From contig CP076040.1 in assembly GCA_014529675.2 (NCBI GenBank), forward strand, positions 2,747,894 to 2,811,893: 64,000 nucleotides of DNA, in the 5' to 3' direction. The DNA is from Opitutia bacterium ISCC 52. Lineage in GTDB: Bacteria > Verrucomicrobiota > Verrucomicrobiia > Opitutales > UBA2995. This document shows positions 25,645 to 34,962 of the stretch, in pieces; positions within the stretch are counted from its first letter, which is position 1; each line of letters begins with the position of its first letter. Below the pieces are notes generated by a model, which was not told the origin of the DNA, did not search any database, and was given only the letters and a program-made list of their open reading frames with translations. The position numbers and the translations under genes are program-made.

Positions 25645-28115
25645 CAGTTCTTTGAAAAGGATTCACTTAGCACGACGGCTTCTACCAAATCCCTAAGCCC
25701 ACCTTGTTCTTCCTTGAGAGTTGTTAGCATACGATCGAGAACGGGCCGGTCGCCAAGATCCAATTTTCGACCCAATGCGTAGGTTAGCAACTTCTCAGCG
25801 AGACCGCGGGTAAACTCATCTTCCCGTTCAATCATCAAGGCTCTGAATTCAGAAACGGTATCGAAGGAACTGCCATCCGGAAGCATACCTGAAGCATCGA
25901 TTTCTAATTGTTTCTCATAGTGTGAACGCCAGGCTCCTACCGCATCATAATTTTCCAAGGCAAAGCCAAGCGGGTCGATCTTACGATGACACTCCGCACA
26001 GGTCGCAACTTCACGGTGTTTGGCAAGTTCTTCGCGAATGGTCCTGGCGCCTCGGATGTCTGATTCGATAGCCGGCACATCCGGTGGCGGCGGTGGTGGA
26101 GAATAGCCCAACAACTTCTCCAATACATAGATACCACGAACAACGGGTGAGGTATCCACTCCATTGGCTGAAGCTACGAGAAAGAGCCCCTGACCCAGCA
26201 AACCACCTCGGGAAGTCCCCTTTAAGGATGTCCGGCGCAATTCATGACCTTCGATCCCTTCAATGCCATAATGTAATCCAAGCTCCCGATTAAGATACGA
26301 ATAATCTGCGGAAAGAAATTCCTTTGGGCGAAGGTTCTCATCCAACACGTTACGGAAAAACATTTCCGTTTCTCCAATCATGGCGGCTTCAATATTGTCC
26401 CGGTGATACACTCGGAAATCTTCCGAGACCGGCATCTCCCCAATATTGTCCAAATCTAACCAGCGTCCTATAAAATCGGATACAAAACGATCAGACTTAT
26501 CATCCTTCAGCATTCGACGTGTCTGTCGCAGCAATGCTTTCGGATTACTCAAGCGTCCTGATCTCGCCTGAGCAAGCAGCTCCTCATCCGGAGCCGAAGA
26601 CCAAAGAAAGTAAGACAATCGTGAAGCCAGGGCATACTCATCCAATTCCCCTTCTCCCTCGGAAAGATAAATAAATCTGGGAGAACAAAGAATGGTTTGA
26701 AATCCTAACTGCAATGCCTCCAACGGTTTCAGTCCGTCATTCAACTTCGCCAACACCATCGACTCGATCGGCAATATCTCGTTGCCGTCCAAGGGTCGTC
26801 GAAAGGCGGTTTCGGCAAATACCCGCAGTCGATGAACAATTGAGTTACTGTTCAATTCATTGGCTTTAAAATCACCGTACAAAACCTTATGCCCCTTTCG
26901 CGGCCATTCTTCAATATGCGGTCCCTCCACTTGTATTTCCCAAATGCGTAACTTGGGACCGCGATATACCTTCAACAAACCATGAGATTTTTCATTCCCC
27001 CCAGGCATGCCCGCGAAGGGTTTCACCTCTGGGTGTTCACTGGCGTTTTGAGTAATAATTCTGACTAAACGTTTTGTGGCTAATGTGCCATTACGGAATC
27101 GGACCTCCGGCTCGAAACCTTCTTCCAAATACACATCCCACTCAAGCCACTCAGGCTCTGCACTCGTCAATTCCACGCGAGCCAACGAACGCTCTTCCGT
27201 AATACTACCAGTACTTTCTACACTTCCTTCCCGGTCGACAGCCATAAGCTCCAACACCAAGGGGTCGCCATTGCGAAAATCATCCAAAGCATCGCCATAG
27301 GGATGAAAGCGATCTACCGCAGCCGCCTTCACCCGAACGGTGTATAGACCACTATGAGCTACACCCCCTCTTGTCAGGGGCTCAAATCCAATGTGACCGC
27401 CCCGATAGTGGCGACCGTACAAATCCGTATAGGGCACCTCTGGAATAAATCGAAACCGGTCTACCTGAAACAACTTTGGCAAATCGGAATTTTCTTTTCC
27501 CTGAAAATAGAAAGGCGACGATTGCGCCCATTGTTTGGTCTTTGGACGCTTACCGAATTGAGTCGCTCGACGGATCGCTTCTTCAGCAGCCACGAAGTAT
27601 TTATCCAACAACATACCCGAAGTCACCAGCTCAGCTCCATTGTTATCGAAACCATCGACGACTACCTCAGCTGGAAAATCTGCTGCAGGATTCCAGGCTG
27701 TCACATTAAGCCCCAATAAATCACCTATGGTTTGCTGATACTCCCAGGCGTTGAGCCTTCTTAAAACACTGTGGCCTCCGGCGTCATCCAGTTTGGCCAA
27801 CTCGGTGGCCACGAACTCAGTGGTCGACGCGATCATAGAGGCCCGATCATCCTCCGAGGGTTGCGGTTCTTCCTCAGGCGGCATGTCCTCCAAATTCAGC
27901 ATATCGAGGATTTCCTGCCAGCGCTCCAACTCATCCAGGCCGGAAACAGAAACCGATAAATCATCAAACCGTCTGTCGCCTTTTTGCTTTTTCGGCCCAT
28001 GGCAGGAAATGCAGTGTTCCTCGAGAAACTCGATCCGCTCATAGCCCAATAAGGAACTCCCCGAAAAAGCGCCTACCAGAAGTACACAAAAAACAAAATG
28101 TCGAAAAGCCCTCAT
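25644..28115 (-). CDS. c-type cytochrome domain protein with DUF1587-DUF1595-DUF1592-DUF1588-DUF1585 (second copy)
   Basis: 823 residues with a signal peptide at about 1-24. The heme site CISCH is at 35-39 and a second CxxCH appears as CAECHRKIDPLGFALENYD. Domain blocks match the protein at 19.8-22.3 kb (VLRRLNAWEYQQTIGDLLG, FRRPLDGNEI, LASRLSYFLWSSAPDEEL, RGGLLGQGLFLVASANGVDTSPVVRG). It differs by lacking the roughly ten-residue acidic spacer before the first heme and by a longer carbohydrate-domain-like middle. Four bases follow the DUF1552 stop and the end overlaps the PL14-like gene by one base, so the three genes are one operon. Probably a periplasmic redox protein of unknown partner. 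Confidence 0.9.
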   Translation of the reverse strand: MRAFRHFVFCVLLVGAFSGSSLLGYERIEFLEEHCISCHGPKKQKGDRRFDDLSVSVSGLDELERWQEILDMLNLEDMPPEEEPQPSEDDRASMIASTTEFVATELAKLDDAGGHSVLRRLNAWEYQQTIGDLLGLNVTAWNPAADFPAEVVVDGFDNNGAELVTSGMLLDKYFVAAEEAIRRATQFGKRPKTKQWAQSSPFYFQGKENSDLPKLFQVDRFRFIPEVPYTDLYGRHYRGGHIGFEPLTRGGVAHSGLYTVRVKAAAVDRFHPYGDALDDFRNGDPLVLELMAVDREGSVESTGSITEERSLARVELTSAEPEWLEWDVYLEEGFEPEVRFRNGTLATKRLVRIITQNASEHPEVKPFAGMPGGNEKSHGLLKVYRGPKLRIWEIQVEGPHIEEWPRKGHKVLYGDFKANELNSNSIVHRLRVFAETAFRRPLDGNEILPIESMVLAKLNDGLKPLEALQLGFQTILCSPRFIYLSEGEGELDEYALASRLSYFLWSSAPDEELLAQARSGRLSNPKALLRQTRRMLKDDKSDRFVSDFIGRWLDLDNIGEMPVSEDFRVYHRDNIEAAMIGETEMFFRNVLDENLRPKEFLSADYSYLNRELGLHYGIEGIEGHELRRTSLKGTSRGGLLGQGLFLVASANGVDTSPVVRGIYVLEKLLGYSPPPPPPDVPAIESDIRGARTIREELAKHREVATCAECHRKIDPLGFALENYDAVGAWRSHYEKQLEIDASGMLPDGSSFDTVSEFRALMIEREDEFTRGLAEKLLTYALGRKLDLGDRPVLDRMLTTLKEEQGGLRDLVEAVVLSESFSKN

Positions 28116-28119
28116 CGAA

Positions 28120-29379
28120 TCAAACGAGTTTCATGGGCGAAAAGGTTCCAGTGCTTCGACCGAAACGCTCGATCTCCAAGCCAAACCACTGTAGGGAAGA
28201 AAGCCAAAGATTGCATAACGGGATACGCTTCCCCTTCTCCTCCGGACATACCAGGTGCCCTTGATGCTGGATGCCTCCTCCAGCCAGAATTAATGGAATG
28301 TCTTTGTTACTGTGCGTATGGGCATTTCCCATACCGCTCCCAAGAACCACCAAGGTCTCGTCAAACAGCTGCGCCTCCTTAAGTTGATTAAGGAGGTAAC
28401 CGAACTGCTCCATCAAATAGGCTTCCACGATTTGTAATTCCGCCAGGCGCTCCTCTCCTTTTCCATGATGCGAAAGGCCGTGATAACTACTCACCTCCAG
28501 TTCACTGGTTTGGAAACCCATGGGAATTTCCATAGTAGCCACGCGGGTCGAGTCCGTCTGAAGTGCCAGGACCAAAAGATCGTACATGAGCGGCAATTCC
28601 TCAATATGCATCCGTGCTTCATCGAGCACCGGATCAATGGGTGATTTCGGCTTGGGCCGATCGAGCCATTCCTTGGACATCTGCAGCCGTTGTTCCACGT
28701 CACGCACCGAAGTCAAATATTGGTCGAGTTTGTCACGATCCTGTGCGTTCAATTTTCGAGACATGCTGTGAGCGGATTCACGCAGGGCATCCAGTACACT
28801 TGAACGATGGGTCAGTCGACTGCGCTCTTTGGCAAGACTCGCTTTGCTAGAATCCACGAACAGGGCTTCAAAAAGACGGGCAGGATTATTGACCGGAGGA
28901 ATGTTTACCCCTGAACGGGTCCAACACATATCGGTTCCCCCACCTAGCCCAGCCGTAATGGATGGATAACGGGCTGCACTTCCCACAAACTCGGCGGCAG
29001 CCTGGTCGATGGTCATATTCTTCTCAGCAAAGCCAGACGCCTCACTCTTTTTCACCCCACTCAAAAAGCCGTGCACCGCTTTGTGTCCTCCATTCAAATC
29101 ATGATCCAGGTGAGAAAACACGGTGAAATCTCTTCGATGCTCATCAATAGCACCCAGTGTCAAACTCGTCTCATAATCCAAGCCAGCTGTCTTAGGAAAA
29201 AAACCGCCTGGCCAAAAACCCAAATGACTGCCCACGCACAACATCTTGCGAGGTTGCTTATTCAATGATGCAGACAAACTCCCCGTGTTCAGACTTTCGA
29301 ACGCAGGAAGCGCCAAAGCAAAACCAAGACCACGAAGAAAATGCCGACGACTTAGGGTAGATGTGTCAATATGTTTCAT
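28120..29379 (-). CDS. DUF1552 secreted protein (second copy)
   Basis: 419 residues beginning MKHIDTSTLSRRHFLRG, a good twin-arginine signal (RR at 11-12) with a hydrophobic stretch to about residue 35. It shares the block order of the DUF1552 protein at 18.5 kb: VFSHLDHDLNGGHKAVHGFLSG, CWTRSGVNIPP, LDQYLTSVRDVE, VLGSGMGNAHTHSNKDIP. The Tat signal here is better formed than in the other copy. First gene of the leftward operon with the c-heme protein (4-base gap). Export in folded form by Tat suggests a metal cofactor, which fits the His/Asp-rich blocks; this is inference. Confidence 0.9.
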   Translation of the reverse strand: MKHIDTSTLSRRHFLRGLGFALALPAFESLNTGSLSASLNKQPRKMLCVGSHLGFWPGGFFPKTAGLDYETSLTLGAIDEHRRDFTVFSHLDHDLNGGHKAVHGFLSGVKKSEASGFAEKNMTIDQAAAEFVGSAARYPSITAGLGGGTDMCWTRSGVNIPPVNNPARLFEALFVDSSKASLAKERSRLTHRSSVLDALRESAHSMSRKLNAQDRDKLDQYLTSVRDVEQRLQMSKEWLDRPKPKSPIDPVLDEARMHIEELPLMYDLLVLALQTDSTRVATMEIPMGFQTSELEVSSYHGLSHHGKGEERLAELQIVEAYLMEQFGYLLNQLKEAQLFDETLVVLGSGMGNAHTHSNKDIPLILAGGGIQHQGHLVCPEEKGKRIPLCNLWLSSLQWFGLEIERFGRSTGTFSPMKLV

Positions 29380-29498
29380 AGGGTAATTCTCAACTATCCC
29401 ATGAAATGCAGGTAGAAACCAACTTTAAAATGGTCCCTCGGTAAGAGTAATAGTTCAGAAAGACTGGAATTAAGGATGCGCTCCAAAATGAGGTCTAA

Positions 29499-29971
29499 TC
29501 AGTCATCTTTCTTAATCCTCTGACTCAGGACCTGAACCAGTTCAGGTCTATCCTGTGCAATATTATGCTGTTCTCCCGGATCCGTGTGGTGGTCATAGAG
29601 TTCATATTACAAAAGCTCGCCCGATTCAATTCCAGTGGTCCAAAGAGTAAAACGATATCGATTCGTCCTCATGGTCTTGGCCCAGGGACCCTTTTTATAG
29701 GGGTTATCTAAATACTTCCAGGGACGATGATAGCCAAAAGCTTCTTTCTGCCCTTCCGCCTCTGAATCGTTCAACACATCAACCAAACTGTGTCTTTCCA
29801 GTCTGGGTTCCCAGTGATCATATACACCTTCCCTTTGCTCATCCCGGTGATGACGATTTTGTTTTTAACCCGAAAGGATTCAGCACTCAAAGAACCGGCG
29901 ATCCACAAAAGGGCTAAACAGGCCAACAGAGAGGGTTTCGGTCCGAAACGAAAAAATGAGACCATGTTCAT
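29499..29971 (-). pseudogene. Remnant of a secreted sulfatase (C-terminal end), with in-frame TAA and frameshift
   Basis: The minus strand encodes KTMRTNRYRFTLWTTG, then a TAA at 29607-29609, then YELYDHHTDPGEQHNIAQD and an ordinary TGA at 29499-29501. That is the C-terminus of an iduronate-2-sulfatase-like protein. Upstream in a different phase, a 66-codon ORF starting at 29971 encodes a signal peptide (FGPKPSLLACLALLWIAG then SLSA) and about 35 residues I cannot place. The formylglycine motif and the core are missing, so most of the gene is deleted. It lies between the DUF1552 operon and the DUF3500 gene. The deletion, shift and stop together make function very unlikely. Confidence 0.75.
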
Positions 29972-30155
29972 ACGAATAAGGGTTAAATGAAGGGCTTGCC
30001 TTGTTTATAGAACAAACTCTGTCAGATATTGTTTCACTTGGCAATCAAGAGGTCATTTCGCATACTATTCTGAAACCAAACGGGATATCTAGTCGTTACA
30101 CTTAGTAACCGTCGTAATTTTACTGACGTCATCATTTCCTCCAAACCCTGAATTC

Positions 30156-31172
30156 ATGAAGAAAAAAGCTGCCCCAGAATTTTGCGGTCTCTGTACTCCA
30201 TTGTCACGCCGTTCGTTTTTAAAAAAATCAACCATCTCGGCGGCTGGTTCTCTGCTTCCCATAGGAGCCATCACGACTCAGCTGCAGGGAGCCGAAAATC
30301 CCCTACCCCAGTCGGAAACCTTAGTTAAGACACTCTACGATACCCTCTCAAGTAAACAGCGCAAAGCCATGTGCTTTCCTTATGCTCACAAACTTCAGCA
30401 CGAAGTGGAGAATAATTGGTTCATTGTTAAAAAGAGCCGCGTTGGGGACGACTTTACCAAAGACCAGCAGGCTATGATCAAAGAGATCTTCATGAAGATG
30501 CATAGCGAGGAATACGCTAAAGATGTCTTTAAGCAGGTAGAGGATGACGCCGGTCGACAAGGATTTGGTGAAACTTCGGTTGCTATTTTCGGCGAGCCAA
30601 ATACCGGGAAATTTGAATTTGTATTAACCGGTCGTCATACGACTCGTCGTTGCGATGGTGACTCGGAAGCTGGGACAGCCTTCGGTGGCCCCATCTTTTA
30701 TGGACATGCCGCCCAATCCTTTAACGAGAAACCACACCATCCAGGAAATGCGTATTGGTTTCAGGCTAAACGCGTGAATGACGTTTACCAGATGATGGAT
30801 GGCAAACAACGTAAACAGGCACTCAACGATTTCTCACGCAACGAACGCGGAAAGAAGACCGTGCAGCTCACCGGCAAGACAGAAGGACTGGATGGAATAC
30901 GTATGGCTGATCTTACTTTCGATCAAAAAACCGAGATGAGGAAGGTCCTCGACGACATGCTCGCGCCTTTCCGCAAAGAAGATCGTGAAGAGTCACTCAA
31001 ACTCATTGAGAAAAGTGGCTTCGCTCACCTGCACTTAAGTTTCTACAAAGACGAAGATATCGGCCAGGACGGCGTGTGGGATACTTTCCAAATCGAAGGC
31101 CCCAATATGATCTGGCTCTTCCGAGGTGATCCACATGTCCATACGTGGATGCATATTAAAGACCACGTGTAA
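30156..31172 (+). CDS. DUF3500 secreted protein
   Basis: 338 residues with a twin-arginine signal: SRRSFLKK at residues 17-24, then SAAGSLLPIGA. Recognised as DUF3500 by the layout KQRKAMCFPYAHKLQHEVENN, FVLTGRHTTRRCDGD, FGGPIFYGHAAQSFNEKPHHPGN, HLSFYKDEDIGQDG and NMIWLFRGDPHVHTW. The family is found in PVC bacteria and Bacteroidetes; its members are exported and of unknown activity. The His-rich conserved blocks suggest a metal site. It stands alone between a dead sulfatase and a convergent intact sulfatase. An extended reading past the usual domain is not seen, so length is normal. Confidence 0.85.
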   Translation: MKKKAAPEFCGLCTPLSRRSFLKKSTISAAGSLLPIGAITTQLQGAENPLPQSETLVKTLYDTLSSKQRKAMCFPYAHKLQHEVENNWFIVKKSRVGDDFTKDQQAMIKEIFMKMHSEEYAKDVFKQVEDDAGRQGFGETSVAIFGEPNTGKFEFVLTGRHTTRRCDGDSEAGTAFGGPIFYGHAAQSFNEKPHHPGNAYWFQAKRVNDVYQMMDGKQRKQALNDFSRNERGKKTVQLTGKTEGLDGIRMADLTFDQKTEMRKVLDDMLAPFRKEDREESLKLIEKSGFAHLHLSFYKDEDIGQDGVWDTFQIEGPNMIWLFRGDPHVHTWMHIKDHV

Positions 31173-31272
31173 GTATAAAGTAGCCGCAGTCGAATAGACC
31201 GTGGATTATGGGAATTGATAAGTGATCATTCTAAACGGCGCCCTCGGCGAGGTCGCCCCTACCCTTTGTCAG

Positions 31273-32703
31273 CTAAGGTTGCCTTACCAAACGGCCCAGA
31301 TATTCATACTCATCAAAAGCATCGGCACCGCCGATCATTCTTGGATCATCATATCTCTTCAGTTCTGAAAATAATTTCTCCTTCAACCGCTTCAACGTAT
31401 CCGCGTATTCGGTACGGTCAGCAACATTGTGCAATTGACCAGGATCCAGGCGAAGATCATAAAGCTCATCAGCAGGACGAAGCCCCATGGACAATTGCCA
31501 GTATATCTTCATATCCGGATCGTCTTTGTGATCTGCCAGGTAGCTCTTGGTCGGGCTGGCATCGATATCCATAAAGCTTTTCCCATGATAACTTCCTTCC
31601 GGATGCCCTGCCGGCCATCGTTCTGGCTTGAAGTTGTGGATATATAGAAAGTCATCCGTGCGAATAGCCCGCATAGGCGTGCCCCCTGGATGATCTTTTT
31701 GAGCCAGGGTATGTCTTTCTTTTCCCGTAAGGACAAACTCCCGATCTCCAGAAACGCGACCCTCGGCATTCGAGCGCAAGATAGGAAGTAATGAACGCCC
31801 GGTCGTGCCAGGGAGAATATCGATTCCCGTTGCCTCAAGGAAGGTAGGAGCCAGGTCAGTGGTGCTTACAAAATCTGTCACAACCCGATTCTTGGGTACC
31901 TGGGCATGCCACTTGATAGCTAGAGGCACACGCGCTCCGTAATCGTACAGGTTCGATTTACCACGCGGGAAGGGAAATCCGTGATCCCCGGTCATCACTA
32001 CGATGGTATTGTCAGACAATCCCTTGGTCTCGAGCAGCGCCAAGGCCTCTCCTACTTGGCGATCGAAACGTTGTACCTCCCAATAATAATCTAAAATATC
32101 GGTACGAATGATATCCGACTCCGGGTAAAAGGGAGGCAGCTCGACATCTTCCAATTTCATGCCTGAGCGAAGACCCGATTCCCAGATATAAGACCGATGC
32201 GGATCCGAAGCTCCAAACCAGAAACAGAAGGGCTGATCTTTGGGACGTTCTTTCAGGAAAGTATCCAGGCTCTCAAACTTTTTACCTGCTACTTCTTTTC
32301 CACCATCTGACCCAGGGCCGAAGGCTTTGCGATAAGAACCCACAAAGTAGCCCTCGTCCTTCAACGCCTGCACATAGCTTTGAAATCCCTCCGGATAATG
32401 GCTCCACAAATTGCCACCCGACTTCAATCGCCAATGGTATTGCCCTGTCAGTATTGCATTCCGAGACGGAGTGCAGGAAGGAGATGAGATATAGGCGTTG
32501 GTAAACAACACCCCGTTGGCAGCAATACTATCAAAGGTCGGTGTTTTGACAACGGCATCTCCGTAAGAGCTGGAATGGGGCCAACCCCAATCATCGGCGA
32601 TCGCAAAAAAGATATTTGGCCGTTCGTTTTCATGCTGCGCCCCAAAGAGAGACGTGAAGCTAAACGCAAAGAGAAGAAGACAAGAGAGTTTAATTCGATT
32701 CAT
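31273..32703 (-). CDS. Secreted sulfatase (heparan-sulfatase/N-sulfoglucosamine-like)
   Basis: 476 residues with a signal peptide at about 1-22. Metal-site ADD is at 36-38 and the formylglycine motif CTPSR at 77-81 (Cys77). VMTGDHGFPFPRGKSNLYDYGARVPLAIKW is in three typical blocks (the DHG and the K/R that positions the sulfate), and the C-terminus reads ELYDLRLDPGQLHNVA. This arrangement, with WGWPHSSSYGD near the N-terminus, is the sulfamidase-like subgroup. It is convergent with DUF3500 and divergent from nothing close; the TonB operon ends 86 bases upstream on the same strand. Periplasmic or extracellular; substrate unknown. Confidence 0.92.
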   Translation of the reverse strand: MNRIKLSCLLLFAFSFTSLFGAQHENERPNIFFAIADDWGWPHSSSYGDAVVKTPTFDSIAANGVLFTNAYISSPSCTPSRNAILTGQYHWRLKSGGNLWSHYPEGFQSYVQALKDEGYFVGSYRKAFGPGSDGGKEVAGKKFESLDTFLKERPKDQPFCFWFGASDPHRSYIWESGLRSGMKLEDVELPPFYPESDIIRTDILDYYWEVQRFDRQVGEALALLETKGLSDNTIVVMTGDHGFPFPRGKSNLYDYGARVPLAIKWHAQVPKNRVVTDFVSTTDLAPTFLEATGIDILPGTTGRSLLPILRSNAEGRVSGDREFVLTGKERHTLAQKDHPGGTPMRAIRTDDFLYIHNFKPERWPAGHPEGSYHGKSFMDIDASPTKSYLADHKDDPDMKIYWQLSMGLRPADELYDLRLDPGQLHNVADRTEYADTLKRLKEKLFSELKRYDDPRMIGGADAFDEYEYLGRLVRQP

Positions 32704-32789
32704 AGCTGGGTGATTTGTTACCTGAGTATTAATCAGTCTTCTCCACGGGGATCAACTATGGATCTCCATAGAGCAAAATCGAATGGTGC

Positions 32790-33656
32790 CTAATCTATCC
32801 TGAAAGGCACATTAACCGCCTCGCCCTTCCCACTTGGAGGACGTTGAAAACTGCCTAGACGCTGAACCGTTTGAACGGCCAGGCTATCTAATCTTGGTAA
32901 GCCCGAAGATCGGACCACTTTGACAGAAGAAATCGAACCGCCTGCTGAGATAAAAAAGGTTACGGTAACTTCCTTTCCTCCCAGGCCCTTGGTATCAATC
33001 TGCTTCCACAACTTGTCCAGGCTTGCGGCCAACATGGCACGCCAAGCTTTCATGATATCAGTATCCTTCGCGGTCGCAGTAGTCAGCACATCCAATTCTG
33101 GCACACTGCCCACGGCATCGCGGATTTTCTTCTCAAATTCTGAAGTATCAATGGTCGGTCGAGGTTTCGGTGTAGCTTTCTGGATTTCTTTCAGGTCAGG
33201 TGCCTCGATTTTGCCATGCTCTTTTTCGTAATCATCGAAAGAGATGATTTTGGGCTTAGGCTTTGGTTTAGGCTCTGGCTTTGGTTCTATCTTTGGCTCT
33301 TCAACCGGCACCGGCGGAGGAGGAGTTTCCTTAATGACTGGCTGAGGTTTGGGTGGTGGAGGGGTTTCCTGAACCGGCTCGGGCTCGGGCTCGGGCGGTG
33401 GAGGCTCCGGAAGCTCGATGGGCTCTGGTTCGGGAATATCCACAGAAAGTTCCGGGAGTGGCTCCAAGCTGATCTCCTCCGTCATCTGTGTCGATGGCGG
33501 GAGCGCAACCATTTCAAAGATATGTGGCTTCTCTTCCTTGGCAAACAGACTGGAAAAGATCACACCCAAGACCAGGAAAAGAAGCATAAACATATGCAAC
33601 AGACCTGAGAACAGGGCTGCCTTCTTGGTGGTTGGGTCGAATGTCGATCGGGTCAT
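32790..33656 (-). CDS. TonB-family energy transducer (TonB/TolA-like)
   Basis: 288 residues. One N-terminal membrane helix (about 15-37), then a long Pro/Glu/Lys-rich periplasmic spacer (IPEPEPIELPEPPPP, KIEPKPEPKPKPKPK), then a C-terminal domain with KLWKQIDTKGLGG, VTVTFFISAGGSISSVKVV and LDSLAVQTVQRLG, which is the TonB/TolA fold. It follows exbB-like and exbD-like genes in one tight operon (gaps of 2 and 4 bases). The complex would use the proton-motive force to drive outer-membrane transport or envelope integrity. No receptor or Pal gene is adjacent, so TonB versus Tol cannot be decided. Confidence 0.85.
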   Translation of the reverse strand: MTRSTFDPTTKKAALFSGLLHMFMLLFLVLGVIFSSLFAKEEKPHIFEMVALPPSTQMTEEISLEPLPELSVDIPEPEPIELPEPPPPEPEPEPVQETPPPPKPQPVIKETPPPPVPVEEPKIEPKPEPKPKPKPKIISFDDYEKEHGKIEAPDLKEIQKATPKPRPTIDTSEFEKKIRDAVGSVPELDVLTTATAKDTDIMKAWRAMLAASLDKLWKQIDTKGLGGKEVTVTFFISAGGSISSVKVVRSSGLPRLDSLAVQTVQRLGSFQRPPSGKGEAVNVPFRID

Positions 33657-33660
33657 CGTT

Positions 33661-34077
33661 TTACTTCACACGTGTATCTAAACTGATCTTCGTAAGGTTA
33701 CTTTGTTTCACTAAATCCATCACTTCGATGATTTTTTGGTATTGGAGGCTAAAATCGCCACGCAAATGAACCACCGGAGGATCGTTTTGCTGGGCCATCA
33801 ACTTGATACGATTTTCCAATTCTTCGAAAGTCACCTGTTCCTGGCTCCAGTAATAAATGCCGTCCTTATCAATCGAGATGGTTTGAAATTTCGACTCTGG
33901 AGCAGCAGGCGTCCTTGTGGCGGACTCAATTGGTAGATCTACTTGAATGGACTGCTCGAGCAGCGGCGTGGTGATCATGAAAATAATCAACAACGCGAAA
34001 GCCATATCGATCATCGGAGTCACATTGATCTCCGACAATGCGGTCATGCGCTCACGCTTATGAAAACTTCGTGCCAT
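33661..34077 (-). CDS. ExbD/TolR family biopolymer transport protein
   Basis: 138 residues. A short cytosolic N-terminus (MARSFHKRERMTALSEINVTPMIDM) leads into one helix, and the conserved proton-carrying Asp lies in TPMIDMAFALLIIFM. The periplasmic remainder is a small alpha/beta domain. This is the middle gene of the exbB - exbD - tonB operon, with gaps of two bases to the ExbB-like gene and four to the TonB-like gene. It acts with the ExbB-like pentamer as the proton-driven motor. The length is normal for the family. Confidence 0.92.
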   Translation of the reverse strand: MARSFHKRERMTALSEINVTPMIDMAFALLIIFMITTPLLEQSIQVDLPIESATRTPAAPESKFQTISIDKDGIYYWSQEQVTFEELENRIKLMAQQNDPPVVHLRGDFSLQYQKIIEVMDLVKQSNLTKISLDTRVK

Positions 34078-34079
34078 AA

Positions 34080-34775
34080 TCAGTAGCTCCGTGAAGCGGC
34101 GTCTTCCAATTCAATTCGATCGGCGACGGTACTGGCAAAATTTTCAATTTCAATGACTCGCTTCTTGGTGAGCGAGAGCAGGAAATTGTAACCGAATACA
34201 GAGGGAATCGCCACAAGCAACCCGGCTACGGTAGTGAGTAAGGCTCCGGAAACTCCAGGTGCCAAACTTGCAATACTGGCGCTGGCCCCAAGGCCAATCG
34301 CACCAAATGCGTCCATCACCCCCCAAACGGTTCCGAGTAGTCCCATGAAGGGAGCCCCCGTCACGATAGAGGCGAGCAACACCATTTTGCGCTCATAATT
34401 CAGGCTCTGGTTGGCCACCGCTCGCTGAAGCGCGTTCTCGGCGTGGGAGACTGCATTCTTCTTATCGGACTCAAGCTCGACGGCTCGAAAGTAGGACTGC
34501 GTCGCAGCCTTGACCAATGCGGAATAGGGAATCGATTCGTTGAAGGCCTTTTTCTGAGCCAATTGCAACAAGGACGGTGCCTGGTTGATGGTCGCCTCGA
34601 AGCGTTGGTTTAGCTTGAAGAGCTGGTTTAGCTCCATGGCCTTACCGATCATGACCGTCCAGGCGAGGGCACTGAAGACCCCGAGAGCGAGGATGATCAA
34701 GCGCCCAGCCACGTTGGACTGGAAAAAATAAGTTAGGAGGCCTGAATCGTTGGATTGGGCAAGGATTAGAAACAT
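34080..34775 (-). CDS. ExbB/TolQ family proton channel protein
   Basis: 231 residues with three membrane helices: about 22-42 (AGRLIILALGVFSALAW), about 140-160 (VLLASIVTGAPFMGLLGTVWG) and about 175-195. GLLGTVWGVMDAFGAIG and the Ala/Thr-rich GALLTTVAGLLVAIPSVFGYN are the channel-lining motifs of ExbB/TolQ. First gene of the operon and divergent from the PfkB kinase gene, with 187 bases between. Forms the stator ring of the proton-driven motor with the ExbD-like protein. Confidence 0.92.
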   Translation of the reverse strand: MFLILAQSNDSGLLTYFFQSNVAGRLIILALGVFSALAWTVMIGKAMELNQLFKLNQRFEATINQAPSLLQLAQKKAFNESIPYSALVKAATQSYFRAVELESDKKNAVSHAENALQRAVANQSLNYERKMVLLASIVTGAPFMGLLGTVWGVMDAFGAIGLGASASIASLAPGVSGALLTTVAGLLVAIPSVFGYNFLLSLTKKRVIEIENFASTVADRIELEDAASRSY

Positions 34776-34962
34776 AGTCAGTTGGGAGGACTATTTTTTG
34801 AATAATAGGATCAACTATCTTTTTACCTATTATGCGCGGGCTTCAAAGGTAAAATGCGACCGAAGGTAGTTTTTTCTTTATCGTTTGCTCGCCGACGACC
34901 ATTATTTTCCGTTTTATGGTACAACGACATCAGAACAGAACTTACGAATAATAGCCATTCAT
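34776..34962. promoter_or_regulatory. Divergent promoter region, exbB operon and pfkB-tmk-holB operon
   Basis: 187 bases between two outward-facing operons. It contains an AT-rich core (TTTTTTGAATAATAGG and CTTTTTACCTATTATG) where one or both promoters are likely. No operator or attenuator structure is obvious. Confidence 0.4.

Noticed and set aside
25644-28115. Calling the DUF1592-type proteins multiheme cytochromes
   Set aside because: Only two CxxCH motifs are present in each, and the second lies inside the DUF1588/1585 junction where heme binding is not established.
34885-34962. Longer PfkB kinase start at TTG 34885
   Set aside because: The family N-terminus begins near the ATG at 34963.
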